55,377 nucleotides of DNA from Flavobacteriales bacterium (GCA_016788285.1 JAEUSW010000177.1:1-55377), one strand, 5' to 3'. Numbered from the stretch's first letter, positions 1 to 9,176 are shown. Numbers and translations are program-made. The notes: generated from the sequence alone by a model not told the origin.

Positions 1-1
1 C

Positions 2-1588
2 TGCAATGACGGCAACGCCAACACGGGCAACGACACCTGGAGCGCCAACTGCACCTGCGTGGGTCAGCTGATCGACTGCCTGGGTGTGCCGGGTGGCTCC
101 GCTCTTCCTGGCACGGCCTGCAACGACGGCAATGCCAACACGGGCAACGACACCTGGAGCGCCAACTGCACCTGCGTGGGCCAGCTGATCGACTGCCTGG
201 GTGTGCCGGGTGGTTCCGCTCTTCCGGGCACGGCCTGCAACGACGGCAACGCCAATACGGGCAACGACACCTGGAGCGCCAACTGCACCTGCGTGGGTCA
301 GCTGATCGACTGCCTGGGTGTGCCGGGTGGCTCCGCTCTTCCGGGCACGGCCTGCAACGACGGCAACGCCAACACGGGCAACGACACCTACGATGCCAAC
401 TGTAACTGCGTCGGTCAACTGATCGACTGCCTGGGTGTGCCGGGCGGCAGCGCCCTGCCGGGCACCGCCTGCAATGACGGCAACGCCAACACGGGCAACG
501 ACACCTGGAGCGCCAACTGCACCTGCGTGGGTCAGCTGATCGACTGCCTGGGTGTGCCGGGTGGCAGCGCCCTGCCGGGCACCGCCTGCGACGATGGCAA
601 CCCCAACAGCAGCAACGACACCTGGGATGCGAACTGCAACTGCAGCGGCACCCTGCCGAACGACTGCCTGGGTGTGCCGGGTGGTACGGCTCAGCCGGGT
701 ACGGCCTGCGATGACGGTAATGCCAGCACGGGCAACGACCTCTGGGATCCGAACTGCGTGTGCGTGGGCCAGCTGATCGACTGCCTCGGCGTGCCGGGCG
801 GCTCCGCTCTTCCGGGCACCGCCTGCGACGATGGCAACGCCAACACGGGCAACGACACCTGGAGCGCGAACTGCACCTGCGCGGGTCAGCTGATCGATTG
901 CCTCGGAGTGCCGGGCGGCAGCGCCCTGCCGGGCACCGCCTGCGATGATGGCAACCCCAACAGCAGCAACGACACCTGGGATGCGAACTGCAACTGCAGC
1001 GGCACCCTGCCGAACGACTGCCTGGGTGTGCCGGGTGGTACGGCTCAGCCGGGGACGGCCTGCGATGACGGCAACGCCAATACGGGCAACGACCTGTGGG
1101 ATGCCAACTGCGTGTGCGTGGGTCAGCTGATCGACTGCCTGGGCGTGCCGGGTGGCAGCGCCCTTCCGGGCACCGCCTGCAACGACGGCAACGCGAACAC
1201 GGGCAATGACACCTGGAGCGCGAACTGCACCTGCGTGGGTCAGCTGATCGATTGCCTGGGCGTGCCGGGTGGCAGCGCCCTGCCGGGTACCGCCTGCGAC
1301 GATGGCAACCCCAACAGCAGCAACGATGCCTATGATGCCAACTGCAACTGCGTGGGCCAGCTGGCCAACGACTGCCTGGGCGTTCCGGGCGGTCCTGCTC
1401 AGCCGGGAACTGCCTGCGATGATGGCCAAGCCCAGACCGGTAACGATACCTGGGACGCCAACTGCAATTGCATCGGCCAGCTGATCGACTGCCTGGGCGT
1501 GCCGGGTGGCAGCGCTCTGCCGGGTACGGCCTGCAATGATGGCGACGCCTGCACCACCGGCGACGTGTACGATGCGAACTGCAACTGT
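2..1588 (+). repeat. 117/120-bp tandem coding repeats with a 354-bp higher-order period
   Basis: Complete units begin at 59, 176, 293, 410, 527, 644, 764, 881, 998, 1118, 1235, 1352 and 1472, after a partial unit at the window start. Most are 117 bp (39 codons). Those at 644, 998 and 1352 are 120 bp, with an extra Asn codon before the DCLG motif. From 410 to 1471 the units fall into three trios (117+117+120 = 354 bp), and the matching members of each trio resemble one another. DNA identity between neighbours is very high, including synonymous positions, which points to recent unequal exchange or gene conversion. Confidence 0.95.
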
Positions 1589-2800
1589 GCCGGTCTTTTC
1601 GCGGATGCTGACAACGATGGCACCTGCGACGCCAACGACGTGTGCCCGAACAGCCCCGAGCCGGGCCAGAGCTGCGACGACGGTGACGCCTGCACCATCA
1701 ACGACGTGGTGGGCGCGAACTGCAACTGCGCCGGCACCTTCGCCGACGATGACAATGACGGTACCTGCGATGCCGACGACCTCTGCCCCGGCAGCCCGGA
1801 GCCTGGCCAGGCCTGCAACGATGGCAACCCGCTCACCATCAATGATGTGGTGGACGCCAACTGCACCTGCGCCGGTACGCCGATCGGCAACTGCACGGAG
1901 ATCCTGACGCTGGACATCACCCTGGACAACAATGGTTCTGAGACCACTTGGGAGGTGCGCGATCAGAGCGGTACCACGGTGATCGCCTCCGGCGGCCCGT
2001 ACCCGAACGGAGTTGGTGGCACGATCGTCTCCGAGACCATCTGCCTCAACCAGATCTGCTATCGCCTTGTCGTGAACGATGCCGGTGGTGACGGCATCAG
2101 CGGCGGTGGTTACGTGCTGCGCGATGCCAACGGCCGCCGCATCGTGGATGCGAACGGATCCTTCACGAGCACCAGCAGCGTGGCCAACGAGTTCTGCCTG
2201 CCGCTGAGCGTGGCCCGTCTGATCAACGCCAGCTGCGATCGCACGAACCTGACCTACAGCACCAGCACCCAGATCTACGCGAGCTTCTACCCGGGTGCCA
2301 GCGGCTACCAGTTCTGGATCTTCGATCCGCACGGCTCCTACACCCGTCGCGTGTTCCGCACGGCCCAGAACCTGGTGCCGGTGAACCTTGTGACCAACCC
2401 GGTGCCGGCCGACCTGGACCTGAACGTGCGCGTGCGCGCTTTGGTGAACGGCAACTACACGGCGTTCGGACCGGCCTGCCGCTTCCGCCTCAACACCCCG
2501 GGTGGTGGCGGTCGTGAGGCCATCCTGTTCGACGAGGCCAGCAACGTGACGATGAGCCTCTACCCGAACCCGAACCGCGGGGAGGTGGTGAACGTGGCCT
2601 TCGACGGCATCGCTGCCGCCGAGCGGATGGACATCGAGGTGATGGACATCTTCGGCAAGCGCGTGAGCGCTGCGCAGATCGCCGCTCCGGGTGGTGCCTT
2701 CGTGCACACGATGGACATGAGCCAGCTGGCTCCTGGTGTGTACATGGTGAGCGTCCGTGTGGGCGATCGCCTCTACACGCAACGCCTGGTGCGCCAGTAA
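2..2800 (+). CDS. Repetitive Cys-rich T9SS surface protein (5' end missing)
   Basis: The reading frame is open from the first codon in the window, so the true start lies upstream; the GTG at 59 is only an internal repeat valine. The protein consists of thirteen complete 39-40 residue repeats with four Cys each (core DCLGVPGG, PGTAC, DDGN, ANCxC). Two 47-residue units with thrombospondin type-3-like Asp-rich motifs (DADNDGTCD, DDDNDGTCD) follow, probably binding calcium. Then come about 230 residues of beta-rich sequence and a C-terminal T9SS type A sorting domain (SLYPNPNRGE near the start, GVYMVSVRVGD near the end). This is known architecture for Bacteroidota adhesins exported by T9SS and anchored at the surface. 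Binding partner unknown. A hairpin terminator follows at 2821. Confidence 0.9.
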   Translation, partial: CNDGNANTGNDTWSANCTCVGQLIDCLGVPGGSALPGTACNDGNANTGNDTWSANCTCVGQLIDCLGVPGGSALPGTACNDGNANTGNDTWSANCTCVGQLIDCLGVPGGSALPGTACNDGNANTGNDTYDANCNCVGQLIDCLGVPGGSALPGTACNDGNANTGNDTWSANCTCVGQLIDCLGVPGGSALPGTACDDGNPNSSNDTWDANCNCSGTLPNDCLGVPGGTAQPGTACDDGNASTGNDLWDPNCVCVGQLIDCLGVPGGSALPGTACDDGNANTGNDTWSANCTCAGQLIDCLGVPGGSALPGTACDDGNPNSSNDTWDANCNCSGTLPNDCLGVPGGTAQPGTACDDGNANTGNDLWDANCVCVGQLIDCLGVPGGSALPGTACNDGNANTGNDTWSANCTCVGQLIDCLGVPGGSALPGTACDDGNPNSSNDAYDANCNCVGQLANDCLGVPGGPAQPGTACDDGQAQTGNDTWDANCNCIGQLIDCLGVPGGSALPGTACNDGDACTTGDVYDANCNCAGLFADADNDGTCDANDVCPNSPEPGQSCDDGDACTINDVVGANCNCAGTFADDDNDGTCDADDLCPGSPEPGQACNDGNPLTINDVVDANCTCAGTPIGNCTEILTLDITLDNNGSETTWEVRDQSGTTVIASGGPYPNGVGGTIVSETICLNQICYRLVVNDAGGDGISGGGYVLRDANGRRIVDANGSFTSTSSVANEFCLPLSVARLINASCDRTNLTYSTSTQIYASFYPGASGYQFWIFDPHGSYTRRVFRTAQNLVPVNLVTNPVPADLDLNVRVRALVNGNYTAFGPACRFRLNTPGGGGREAILFDEASNVTMSLYPNPNRGEVVNVAFDGIAAAERMDIEVMDIFGKRVSAAQIAAPGGAFVHTMDMSQLAPGVYMVSVRVGDRLYTQRLVRQ
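1589..1870 (+). repeat. Two 141-bp TSP3-like Asp/Cys-rich coding repeats
   Basis: Two 47-codon units (1589-1729 and 1730-1870) replace the 39-residue repeat type. Each begins with an Asp-rich thrombospondin type-3-like loop (DxDNDGTCDAxD) followed by a CP...PGQxC segment and ends in the same ANCxC motif as the upstream repeats. They form the junction between the repeat array and the C-terminal part of the protein. Confidence 0.8.
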
Positions 2801-2820
2801 GCTGATCGACCTTCTAGGCG

Positions 2821-2848
2821 AAGGGCCGCTCCTCACGGGGCGGCCCTT
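2821..2848 (+). terminator. Hairpin terminator after the repetitive surface protein
   Basis: A 9-bp perfect GC-rich stem (AAGGGCCGC at 2821-2829, GCGGCCCTT at 2840-2848) lies 20 nt after the stop codon. The downstream tract has only scattered T residues (CGTTCGTTC). Confidence 0.7.
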
Positions 2849-3134
2849 CGTTCGTTCATGCGCCGAGGCGATCAGGCCACGTGGCCGGTCGAACCGCCCC
2901 GGATCGAACGGAACGCGTTGTTGGAAGATGGCTGTTCGATGCCTGCGCGCATCTCTGCGTCATTGGTCCGGTACGCCCGCTCATGGGCCCTGGCGTTCGC
3001 GCCCAGGGGTGGCATGGCGGTGCCGGACCGCGTGGACCTTCAGGCCGATCGGCCGATCATGCGGCGCGCGGCGATGTCGCGAGCAGGGGCCAGGCAGGCG
3101 CCTGGATCATGCCCAGGTGGCCCGTGGGCAACGA
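2849..3134. other. Intergenic stretch with no recognisable gene
   Basis: About 285 nt between two convergent terminators. Open frames cross it on both strands because of the high GC content, but none has a family motif, a -7 box near a start, or continuity independent of the flanking genes. No RNA gene or repeat is seen. Confidence 0.6.
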
Positions 3135-3159
3135 AAAGCCCCGCACAGGGCGGGGCTTT
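3135..3159 (-). terminator. Terminator of the GAPDH gene
   Basis: A perfect 10-bp stem (AAAGCCCCGC at 3135-3144, GCGGGGCTTT at 3150-3159) with a 5-nt loop lies 19 nt past the minus-strand stop codon. The minus-strand product ends in a short T run. Confidence 0.85.
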
Positions 3160-3178
3160 CCTGGGGTCCGGTTCCGGT

Positions 3179-4636
3179 TCAGTAGTAGATCAACCGACGC
3201 ACTTTGGCCACATGCTTCGCCAAGCGGATCACCTGCTTGGTGTAGCCGAATTCATTGTCGTACCAGGCGTAGAGCACCACGCTCTTGCCATCGGGAGCGA
3301 CGATCGTGGCGTTGCTGTCGAACACGCTGCAGCAGGTGTCGCCGATGATGTCGCTGCTCACCAGCTCGGGGTCCATCTGATAGTGGATCTGGTTCACCAG
3401 TTCACCCTCCAGGGCCGCCTTGCGGATCAACGCGTTCATGGCGGGCAGGTCGGCGATGGGCTTCTTCAGCGTGAGGTTCATGATGGCCAGCGAGCCGTTC
3501 GGCGTGGGCACGCGCACCGCATTGGCCGTGAGCTTGTCCTTCAGGCTCGGGATGGCCTTGGCCACCGCCGTGCCGGCACCGGTGCTGGTGATCACCATGT
3601 TGATGGCGGCCGAACGGCCTCGGCGGGGACCCTTGTGGTAGTTGTCCAGCAGGTTCTGATCGTTCGTGTAGGCGTGCACCGTTTCGATGTGGCCCTTCTC
3701 CACGCCGAGGTTGTCCTCCACCACCTTCAGGATGGGACAGATGGCGTTCGTGGTGCAGCTGGCGGCGCTGAAGATGCGCTCGTTCTCGATGTCGAGGTCC
3801 TTGTGGTTGATGCCGTACACCACATTGGGGATCTCCTTGCCTGGGGCGGTCAGGAGAACCTTGGCCACACCCTTGGCCTTCAGGTGACGCTCCAGGTCGG
3901 CGCGCTTGGTGAAGGCCCCCGTATTGTCGATGACCAAGGCGTCCTTGATACCGTATGCCGTGTAGTCCACGTCCTCGGGGTTGGCCGCGGCGATGAGCTG
4001 GATGAGCTGGCCGTTCACCCAGATGGCCTTGTTGGCCACATCCTCGATCACCGTACCCTTGAAGGTGCCGTGCACGCTGTCGTTGCGCAGCAGCGCGGCG
4101 CGCTTCACGATCTCGGCATCGGTGAGCGTGCGGGTCACGATGGCCCGGAGGCGGAGCTGCTGGCCCTTGCCGGCCTGCTTGACGAGCTCGCGCGCCGCGA
4201 TGCGACCGATGCGGCCGAAGCCGTAGAGCACCACATCCCGCGGCTCGAACTTGTGCTTGTCCTGTCCGATGAAGCCCGACAGCGTGGTGGACAGGAAGCC
4301 CTTGAGGTCTTTCTTCCCGCCCTGGATGTAATCCCAGGTGAGCTTGCCGATGTCGATCTTGCTGGGTGCCAGGTCGAGGTCGAGAAGCCCGCGTGCCACA
4401 TCGGAGGCGGTGAAGATGTCGATCGGCTTCTGCACCACCTGGTCGGCGTAGTTGAAGAGCTTGATCACCTCGGAAATGCTGATGTCCAGCAGGTGGTTGC
4501 GGAAGAACACCAGCTCGACGCCGCGGCCGTACATCAATTGGCCGACGGAATTCTCCAGATCAACGGCCGCCTTCTCGCGGTCCACGTATTCTTTCAGGCC
4601 GGCCTCGTAACCGGACTTGGCTTCCAGGGTCTGCAT
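3179..4636 (-). CDS. gap: Glyceraldehyde-3-phosphate dehydrogenase, long Bacteroidota form
   Basis: Interconverts glyceraldehyde 3-phosphate and 1,3-bisphosphoglycerate with NAD(P). Cytoplasmic; glycolysis and gluconeogenesis. From the ATG at 4636 the product is 485 residues, against about 335 for ordinary GAPDH. The extra length is an N-terminal segment of about 130 residues before the Rossmann motif GFGRIGR (139-145). The catalytic Cys294 lies in SAASCTTNA, and the C-terminal domain has the usual WYDNEFGY. An upstream TTG at 4708 would overlap the stop codon of rpoD and the rpoD terminator, so ATG 4636 is preferred. The gene is separated from rpoD by that terminator, so it should have its own promoter, which I could not place. 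Confidence 0.95.
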   Translation of the reverse strand: MQTLEAKSGYEAGLKEYVDREKAAVDLENSVGQLMYGRGVELVFFRNHLLDISISEVIKLFNYADQVVQKPIDIFTASDVARGLLDLDLAPSKIDIGKLTWDYIQGGKKDLKGFLSTTLSGFIGQDKHKFEPRDVVLYGFGRIGRIAARELVKQAGKGQQLRLRAIVTRTLTDAEIVKRAALLRNDSVHGTFKGTVIEDVANKAIWVNGQLIQLIAAANPEDVDYTAYGIKDALVIDNTGAFTKRADLERHLKAKGVAKVLLTAPGKEIPNVVYGINHKDLDIENERIFSAASCTTNAICPILKVVEDNLGVEKGHIETVHAYTNDQNLLDNYHKGPRRGRSAAINMVITSTGAGTAVAKAIPSLKDKLTANAVRVPTPNGSLAIMNLTLKKPIADLPAMNALIRKAALEGELVNQIHYQMDPELVSSDIIGDTCCSVFDSNATIVAPDGKSVVLYAWYDNEFGYTKQVIRLAKHVAKVRRLIYY

Positions 4637-4675
4637 GGATGAGTGATGGGGATTGGTCCGAAGGTGTGAAAGGAC

Positions 4676-4698
4676 GCGCCCCGCCGTAGGCGGGGCGC
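4676..4698 (-). terminator. Terminator of the sigma factor gene
   Basis: A perfect 10-bp stem (GCGCCCCGCC at 4676-4685, GGCGGGGCGC at 4689-4698) with a 3-nt loop, 6 nt after the minus-strand stop of rpoD. It is followed on the minus strand by a short T-containing tract (GTCCTTTCAC). It separates rpoD from gap. Confidence 0.85.
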
Positions 4699-4704
4699 TC
4701 AGGT

Positions 4705-5568
4705 TCAACCGAGGTAGGCTTTGAGCAGCTTGCTCCGGCTCGTATGCCGCAATCGCCGGATGGCTTTCTCCTTGATCTGGCGCACGCGCTCACGGGTGAG
4801 GTCGAACTTGGCGCCGATCTCCTCCAACGTGAGGCCGTGGTTGATGCCGATCCCGAAGAACAGCTTCACCACATCGCGCTCGCGTTCCGTGAGCGTGCTC
4901 AGCGCGCGCTCGATCTCCTTGCTCAGGGATTCGTTGAGGAGGAGCCTGTCGGCCGGTGCGCTGTCGTTGTTGGGCAGCACGTCCAGCAGGCTGTTGCTCT
5001 CACCTTCCACGAACGGTGCGTCCATGCTGATGTGGCGGCCGCTCACCTTCATGGTGTCGGCCACCTTCTCCGGCGGGAGGTCCAGAAGGGCGGCCAGCTC
5101 ATCGGCGCTGGGCGGGCGCTCATACTCCTGCTCCAGCTTGGCGAAGGCCTTGTTGATCTTGTTCAGGGACCCGACCTGGTTGAGAGGGAGGCGCACGATG
5201 CGGCTCTGCTCGGCCAGCGCTTGCAGGATGCTCTGGCGGATCCACCACACGGCGTAGCTGATGAACTTGAACCCCCGTGTCTCATCGAATCGCTGCGCCG
5301 CCTTGATGAGGCCGAGGTTGCCCTCGTTGATCAGGTCCGGCAGGCTAAGGCCCTGGTTCTGGTACTGCTTGGCCACGGAGACGACGAAGCGCAGGTTGGC
5401 TTTCACCAACTTCTCCAGGGCGCGAGTGTCGCCTTCCTTGATCCGACGGGCCAGCTCCACCTCCTGGTCGGCGGTGATCAACCCTTCCTTGCCGATCTCC
5501 TGCAGGTACTTGTCCAGCGATTGGCTTTCCCGGTTGGTGATCGACTTGGTGATCTTGAGCTGACGCAT
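4705..5568 (-). CDS. rpoD: Primary RNA polymerase sigma factor, RpoD/SigA type
   Basis: The housekeeping sigma-70 factor: it directs RNA polymerase to the TAnnTTTG promoters seen across this window. The 287-residue product lacks region 1.1 and the long non-conserved insert, as is usual in Bacteroidota. Visible parts are region 1.2 ([14 protein letters not shown]), region 2 ([19 protein letters not shown], then the [19 protein letters not shown] segment), region 3, and the region 4 helix-turn-helix ([20 protein letters not shown]). ATG 5568 gives the family-typical start [10 protein letters not shown]; an in-frame start four codons upstream is less likely. A TACCTTCG box about 90 nt upstream probably drives it. 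Confidence 0.96.
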   Translation of the reverse strand: MRQLKITKSITNRESQSLDKYLQEIGKEGLITADQEVELARRIKEGDTRALEKLVKANLRFVVSVAKQYQNQGLSLPDLINEGNLGLIKAAQRFDETRGFKFISYAVWWIRQSILQALAEQSRIVRLPLNQVGSLNKINKAFAKLEQEYERPPSADELAALLDLPPEKVADTMKVSGRHISMDAPFVEGESNSLLDVLPNNDSAPADRLLLNESLSKEIERALSTLTERERDVVKLFFGIGINHGLTLEEIGAKFDLTRERVRQIKEKAIRRLRHTSRSKLLKAYLG

Positions 5569-5658
5569 CCTGCTGGTCACGGTGCGGAGGGTGTTAGGGG
5601 TTGGTGGTCAGGGACTTCTGAAGTGGCCGGTCCACTGGACCCCACCACGGGTATGGCG

Positions 5659-5666
5659 CGAAGGTA
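5659..5666 (-). promoter_or_regulatory. -7 box (TACCTTCG) upstream of rpoD
   Basis: Matches the Bacteroidota -7 consensus TAnnTTTG with one change. A TTG at 5690-5688 on the minus strand lies 21 nt upstream, a plausible -33 element. The leader to the rpoD start would be about 85 nt. Confidence 0.55.
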
Positions 5667-5750
5667 AGGCCCCACCTCCCTTCGGGACAAGCTGGCTTTT
5701 CCAGGCCTGCTCCCGAGCGGTCCCCGGCACCCCCCGGTGCGACGATCGGT

Positions 5751-7211
5751 TCAGACGCCGAGCCCATAGTAGGCGCGCGTACCGTTGGGGTATACACCTT
5801 CGATCAACACACCGCCGCGTTTGTTGGTCAGCGCACGCTCGATGTCATCCGGCTTGGTGATCGGCTGGTCATCCACGCGCGTGATGATGAAGCCCTCGCG
5901 GATGCCGCTGCTCCGAAGCCGACCGGTGTCCACGGAGATCACCTTCACCCCGTTCGTCAGCTTGAGCGCGCGAAGTTCGTCGGCCGTGGCGGTGGCGAGC
6001 TGGGCACCGAGGACCTCGCTGAGCTCACGCTTGGTGGGAGCGGCCGCTACCGTGCCGGATCCATCACGACCCCGCAAGGTGAGGTCGACCACCCGCTCAC
6101 GGTCGTCACGCAGGACGGTCACGGTCACCTGATCGCCAGGCCGGAACTTGCCCACCTGTTCCTGAAGCTGCGGCACGTTGTTCACCTCGATGTTCCCCAC
6201 CTTGAGGATCACGTCGCCTTCCTTGAGGCCGGCCGACTGCGCGGCACCGCCTTCGGTGAGCCCGTTCACATAGACACCGCGGATCCGGTCCATCCGGGCC
6301 TGTTCGGCGAGCGCCTGGTCCATGTTGCGGATGCTCACGCCCAGATAGGCGCGTTGCACGCTGCCGTACTCCAACAGGTCGCTGGTGACCTTGCGCACGA
6401 TGTTCGCAGGAACGGCGAAGGAGTACCCGGCGTACTGACCGGTGGTGCTGGCGATCGCCGTGTTGATGCCGATCAGCTGGCCCTGGGTGTTCACCAGCGC
6501 GCCGCCGCTGTTCCCGGGGTTCACCGCGGCGTCGGTCTGAATGAAGCTCTCGATCGGGAAGATGTCACGGCCCGGGTCGTACTGGAGCAGGTTGATGTTC
6601 CTGGCCTTGGCGCTCACGATGCCGGCCGTCACCGTGCTGGTCAGGTTCATCGGGTTGCCCACGGCGAGCACCCATTCCCCGACCTTCACCTCATCGGAGT
6701 TGCCGAATTCCAAGGTCGGGAGCTCGGTGGCGTCCACCTTGAGCAGGGCGATATCGGTGCTCGGGTCACGGCCGATCACCCGCGCTGGAAGCGAGCGGTT
6801 ATCGTTGAGATGGATGGAGATCTTGTCCGCGCCTTCCACGACGTGGTTGTTGGTGACGATGTATCCGTCGTCGGCGATGATCACACCGCTGCCTACGCCT
6901 TCCCTCGGCTGCGGCTGGCTGGGGCGGTAGCCCCAGAAGAAATCCTGGAACGGGTCGCGGTAGCGGACCATCGTTTCGGTGGTGACGTGCACCACGGCGT
7001 TCACGGAGACCTCAGCAGCGGGGACCAGGTCCACCGGAGCCGCGCCCGGGGTCAGGGTCGGCATGCTGACCGGCACGGTCGGTGCGGTCGCCCCGAAGGG
7101 TGGTGCACCATCGGACCGGACCTGTGATGGGCGCAGGAAAAGGTCGTACCCGCCCATGGCCAGAATGCCTCCGGCAAGGGCGGCCAGGAAGTAGGAGAAC
7201 GTGCGTTTCAT
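5751..7211 (-). CDS. htrA: HtrA/DegP-family serine protease (Do-like)
   Basis: Envelope quality-control protease that degrades misfolded periplasmic proteins. From ATG 7211 the product is 486 residues: an N-terminal signal or anchor helix (about 4-24), a trypsin-like domain with catalytic triad His123 (TNNHVV), Asp153 (STDIALLKVD) and Ser235 (NPGNSGGAL), then two PDZ domains (about 285-375 and 395-480). The frame stays open about 450 nt further upstream into the divergent dapF region, but only ATG 7211 gives a proper signal sequence. No clear -7 box was found upstream. Confidence 0.93.
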   Translation of the reverse strand: MKRTFSYFLAALAGGILAMGGYDLFLRPSQVRSDGAPPFGATAPTVPVSMPTLTPGAAPVDLVPAAEVSVNAVVHVTTETMVRYRDPFQDFFWGYRPSQPQPREGVGSGVIIADDGYIVTNNHVVEGADKISIHLNDNRSLPARVIGRDPSTDIALLKVDATELPTLEFGNSDEVKVGEWVLAVGNPMNLTSTVTAGIVSAKARNINLLQYDPGRDIFPIESFIQTDAAVNPGNSGGALVNTQGQLIGINTAIASTTGQYAGYSFAVPANIVRKVTSDLLEYGSVQRAYLGVSIRNMDQALAEQARMDRIRGVYVNGLTEGGAAQSAGLKEGDVILKVGNIEVNNVPQLQEQVGKFRPGDQVTVTVLRDDRERVVDLTLRGRDGSGTVAAAPTKRELSEVLGAQLATATADELRALKLTNGVKVISVDTGRLRSSGIREGFIITRVDDQPITKPDDIERALTNKRGGVLIEGVYPNGTRAYYGLGV

Positions 7212-7347
7212 GGTGTCAGGCGGCGCATCAAGCGGCATGCCGCGCTGCACGAAACAACGTTCCTGACAGGCCCTCGATACGCTCCGCGGCGTTAAAAAGT
7301 GTTGATCATGGCCGGGCATCCATGGCGCAAGGCGCTGACACGGCCCG

Positions 7348-7355
7348 CATCTTTG
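7348..7355 (+). promoter_or_regulatory. -7-like box (CATCTTTG) 4 nt before dapF
   Basis: Seven of eight positions fit TAnnTTTG with its free positions. Only four nucleotides (CGGC) separate it from the dapF ATG, so the transcript would begin at or next to the start codon. Confidence 0.45.
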
Positions 7356-7359
7356 CGGC

Positions 7360-8145
7360 ATGGCCGACGGGTGGAACTTCAGCAAGTGGCAGGGCACCGG
7401 GAACGACTTCATTGTGATCGATGACCGCGGGAAGGGCTTTCCGGACCAGGACAAGGACCTGATCGCTCGCTGGTGCGACCGCCATTTCGGCATCGGCTCG
7501 GACGGGTTGATCCTGATCCGGCCGGCCACCGACGTGGGCAGGGCGTTCCACATGGAGTTCCTGAACCCCGACGGAAGCCGGAGCTTTTGTGGAAATGGCA
7601 GCCGGGCGGCGTTCGGCTTCTGGTCGGAGCTCACCGGCGACCGCTCGCCTGTGCGATTCACCGCGATCGACGGTGAGCATCAGGCCGGATGGGCCGGTGG
7701 TCTGGTGCGCGTGGCGATGCGCGATGTCGGGGAGGTGGAGCGCGTGGACGAGCGCACGGACCGGATCCATACGGGGTCACCCCATCTGGTGGTGTGGGTG
7801 GATGACCCCGAGGCGGTGGACCTTGTTCCGGCCGCGCGGGCCATCCGGTACGCCCCCGAGCATGCCCGCGCGGGCATCAACGTGAACTTCGTCCGGTGGA
7901 AGCAGGGGAGGATGGAGATGCGCACCTATGAGCGTGGGGTGGAGGCGGAGACCCTGAGCTGCGGCACCGGCGTCACGGCTGCGGCCCTCTCGGCCATGGC
8001 GCGTGGGTCGGTGAAGGGCCGCTGTGAGGTGGTCACACGGGGCGGACAGCTCGTGGTGGAGGCCACCCCGGCAGCGTCGGGGTTCGTTGATGTGCACCTC
8101 TGTGGCCCGGTCGGTCACGTCTTCTCCGGAACCGTCCAGCGATGA
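7360..8145 (+). CDS. dapF: Diaminopimelate epimerase
   Basis: Converts LL- to meso-diaminopimelate for lysine and peptidoglycan synthesis; cytoplasmic and PLP-independent. The 261-residue protein has the normal length and both catalytic cysteines: Cys77 in the NPDGSRSFCGNGSR motif and Cys201 in the ETLSCGTGV motif. GTGNDF near the N-terminus and GIGSDG are also family signatures. The stop codon overlaps the mltG start (ATGA at 8142-8145), so the two genes are translationally coupled, joining precursor supply with glycan processing. Confidence 0.96.
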   Translation: MADGWNFSKWQGTGNDFIVIDDRGKGFPDQDKDLIARWCDRHFGIGSDGLILIRPATDVGRAFHMEFLNPDGSRSFCGNGSRAAFGFWSELTGDRSPVRFTAIDGEHQAGWAGGLVRVAMRDVGEVERVDERTDRIHTGSPHLVVWVDDPEAVDLVPAARAIRYAPEHARAGINVNFVRWKQGRMEMRTYERGVEAETLSCGTGVTAAALSAMARGSVKGRCEVVTRGGQLVVEATPAASGFVDVHLCGPVGHVFSGTVQR

Positions 8146-9176
8146 AGCATTGGCGGATCGTGCTGATCGTGGCAGGTGTCCTTGCCCTGTTGGGCGCGGC
8201 GCTGGGCTATGGAACGTGGCGCAAGGTCTTCGGACCTGGCCCGGAGCTTCGAACGGCCGAGCGGGTGCTGCTCATCCCCACCGGTGCCACGTTCGATCAG
8301 GTGGTGGACAGCCTGAAGGATGCCGGCCTGGTGCGCGACGAGGCGGCCCTGCGCTGGCTCGCCAGGCGGAAGAAGTACGTGTCGCGCGTGAAGCCCGGTC
8401 GCTACGTGATCGCCAGCGGCACAAGCATGAACGCCTTGCTGAACCGGTTGCGCAGCGGTGAACAGGACCCCGTCCGGGTGACCTTCACCAACGTCCGAAC
8501 CCTGCCCCAGCTGGCCGGCCAGGTCGCCAGGTACGTAGAGGCGGATTCGATGGCGATGCTTACAGCGATGACCGACCCCGGGCTTATCGCCCGGCTGGGC
8601 CTGCGACCGGAGACCATGATCGGACTGTTCCTGCCGAACACGTATGAAGTGTGGTGGACGGAACGGCCGGAAGCGTTCATCGAACGGATGGAACGTGAGC
8701 ATGGACGGTTCTGGAACGGCGACCGGAAAGCGAAGGCCGCGGCGCTGGGCCTGAGCGTGATGGAGGTGAGCACCTTGGCCAGCATCGTCCAGGCGGAGAC
8801 GGCCAAGCGGGACGAGGCCCCGATGATCGCCGGCGTATACCTCAACCGGTTGAGGATCGGCATGCCCCTTCAGGCCGACCCCACGTTGAAGTTCGCGCTC
8901 GGCCTCGACAGCGTGAACCGTGTGCTGGACGCCGACAAACGGGTCGATTCGCCCTACAACACCTATACGCATACAGGCCTGCCACCCGGCCCCATCAACA
9001 TGCCCGAGCCAGGCTATATCGATGCGGTGCTGAACGCGACCAAGCACGACCACCTGTATTTCTGTGCACGGGAGACGCTGGACGGGTACAGCAATTTCGC
9101 CCGCACCTACGAGCAGCATCTGGTGAACGCACGTCGATACCAGCGGGCATTGAACGCACGTGGTATTTACCGGTGA
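8142..9176 (+). CDS. mltG: Endolytic peptidoglycan transglycosylase MltG (YceG-like)
   Basis: Inner-membrane lytic transglycosylase that cleaves nascent glycan strands and sets their length. It is 344 residues with one N-terminal membrane helix (about 5-27), a LysM-like region, and the YceG catalytic domain. The catalytic Glu is in the conserved segment ASIVQAETAKRDE, followed by AGVYLNRL..MPLQADPT and YNTYTHTGLPPGPI. It starts inside the dapF stop codon. No promoter of its own is visible. Confidence 0.94.
   Translation: MKHWRIVLIVAGVLALLGAALGYGTWRKVFGPGPELRTAERVLLIPTGATFDQVVDSLKDAGLVRDEAALRWLARRKKYVSRVKPGRYVIASGTSMNALLNRLRSGEQDPVRVTFTNVRTLPQLAGQVARYVEADSMAMLTAMTDPGLIARLGLRPETMIGLFLPNTYEVWWTERPEAFIERMEREHGRFWNGDRKAKAAALGLSVMEVSTLASIVQAETAKRDEAPMIAGVYLNRLRIGMPLQADPTLKFALGLDSVNRVLDADKRVDSPYNTYTHTGLPPGPINMPEPGYIDAVLNATKHDHLYFCARETLDGYSNFARTYEQHLVNARRYQRALNARGIYR

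Noticed and set aside
2..1588. CRISPR or satellite DNA
   Set aside because: The 117-bp periodicity is a coding repeat with conserved reading frame and a T9SS tail downstream.
64..1947. Long antisense ORFs over the repeat region
   Set aside because: They follow directly from the codon pattern of the sense repeats, show no independent motif, and are broken at repeat-type changes.
2858..4642. 594-residue plus-strand ORF opposite GAPDH
   Set aside because: A mirror of a well-recognised gene; its product is His/Leu/Val/Ala-rich low complexity, typical of an antisense frame in high-GC DNA.
5728..5740. Hairpin as terminator of htrA
   Set aside because: Only a 5-bp stem (GCACC/GGTGC) and no T run; too weak to list.
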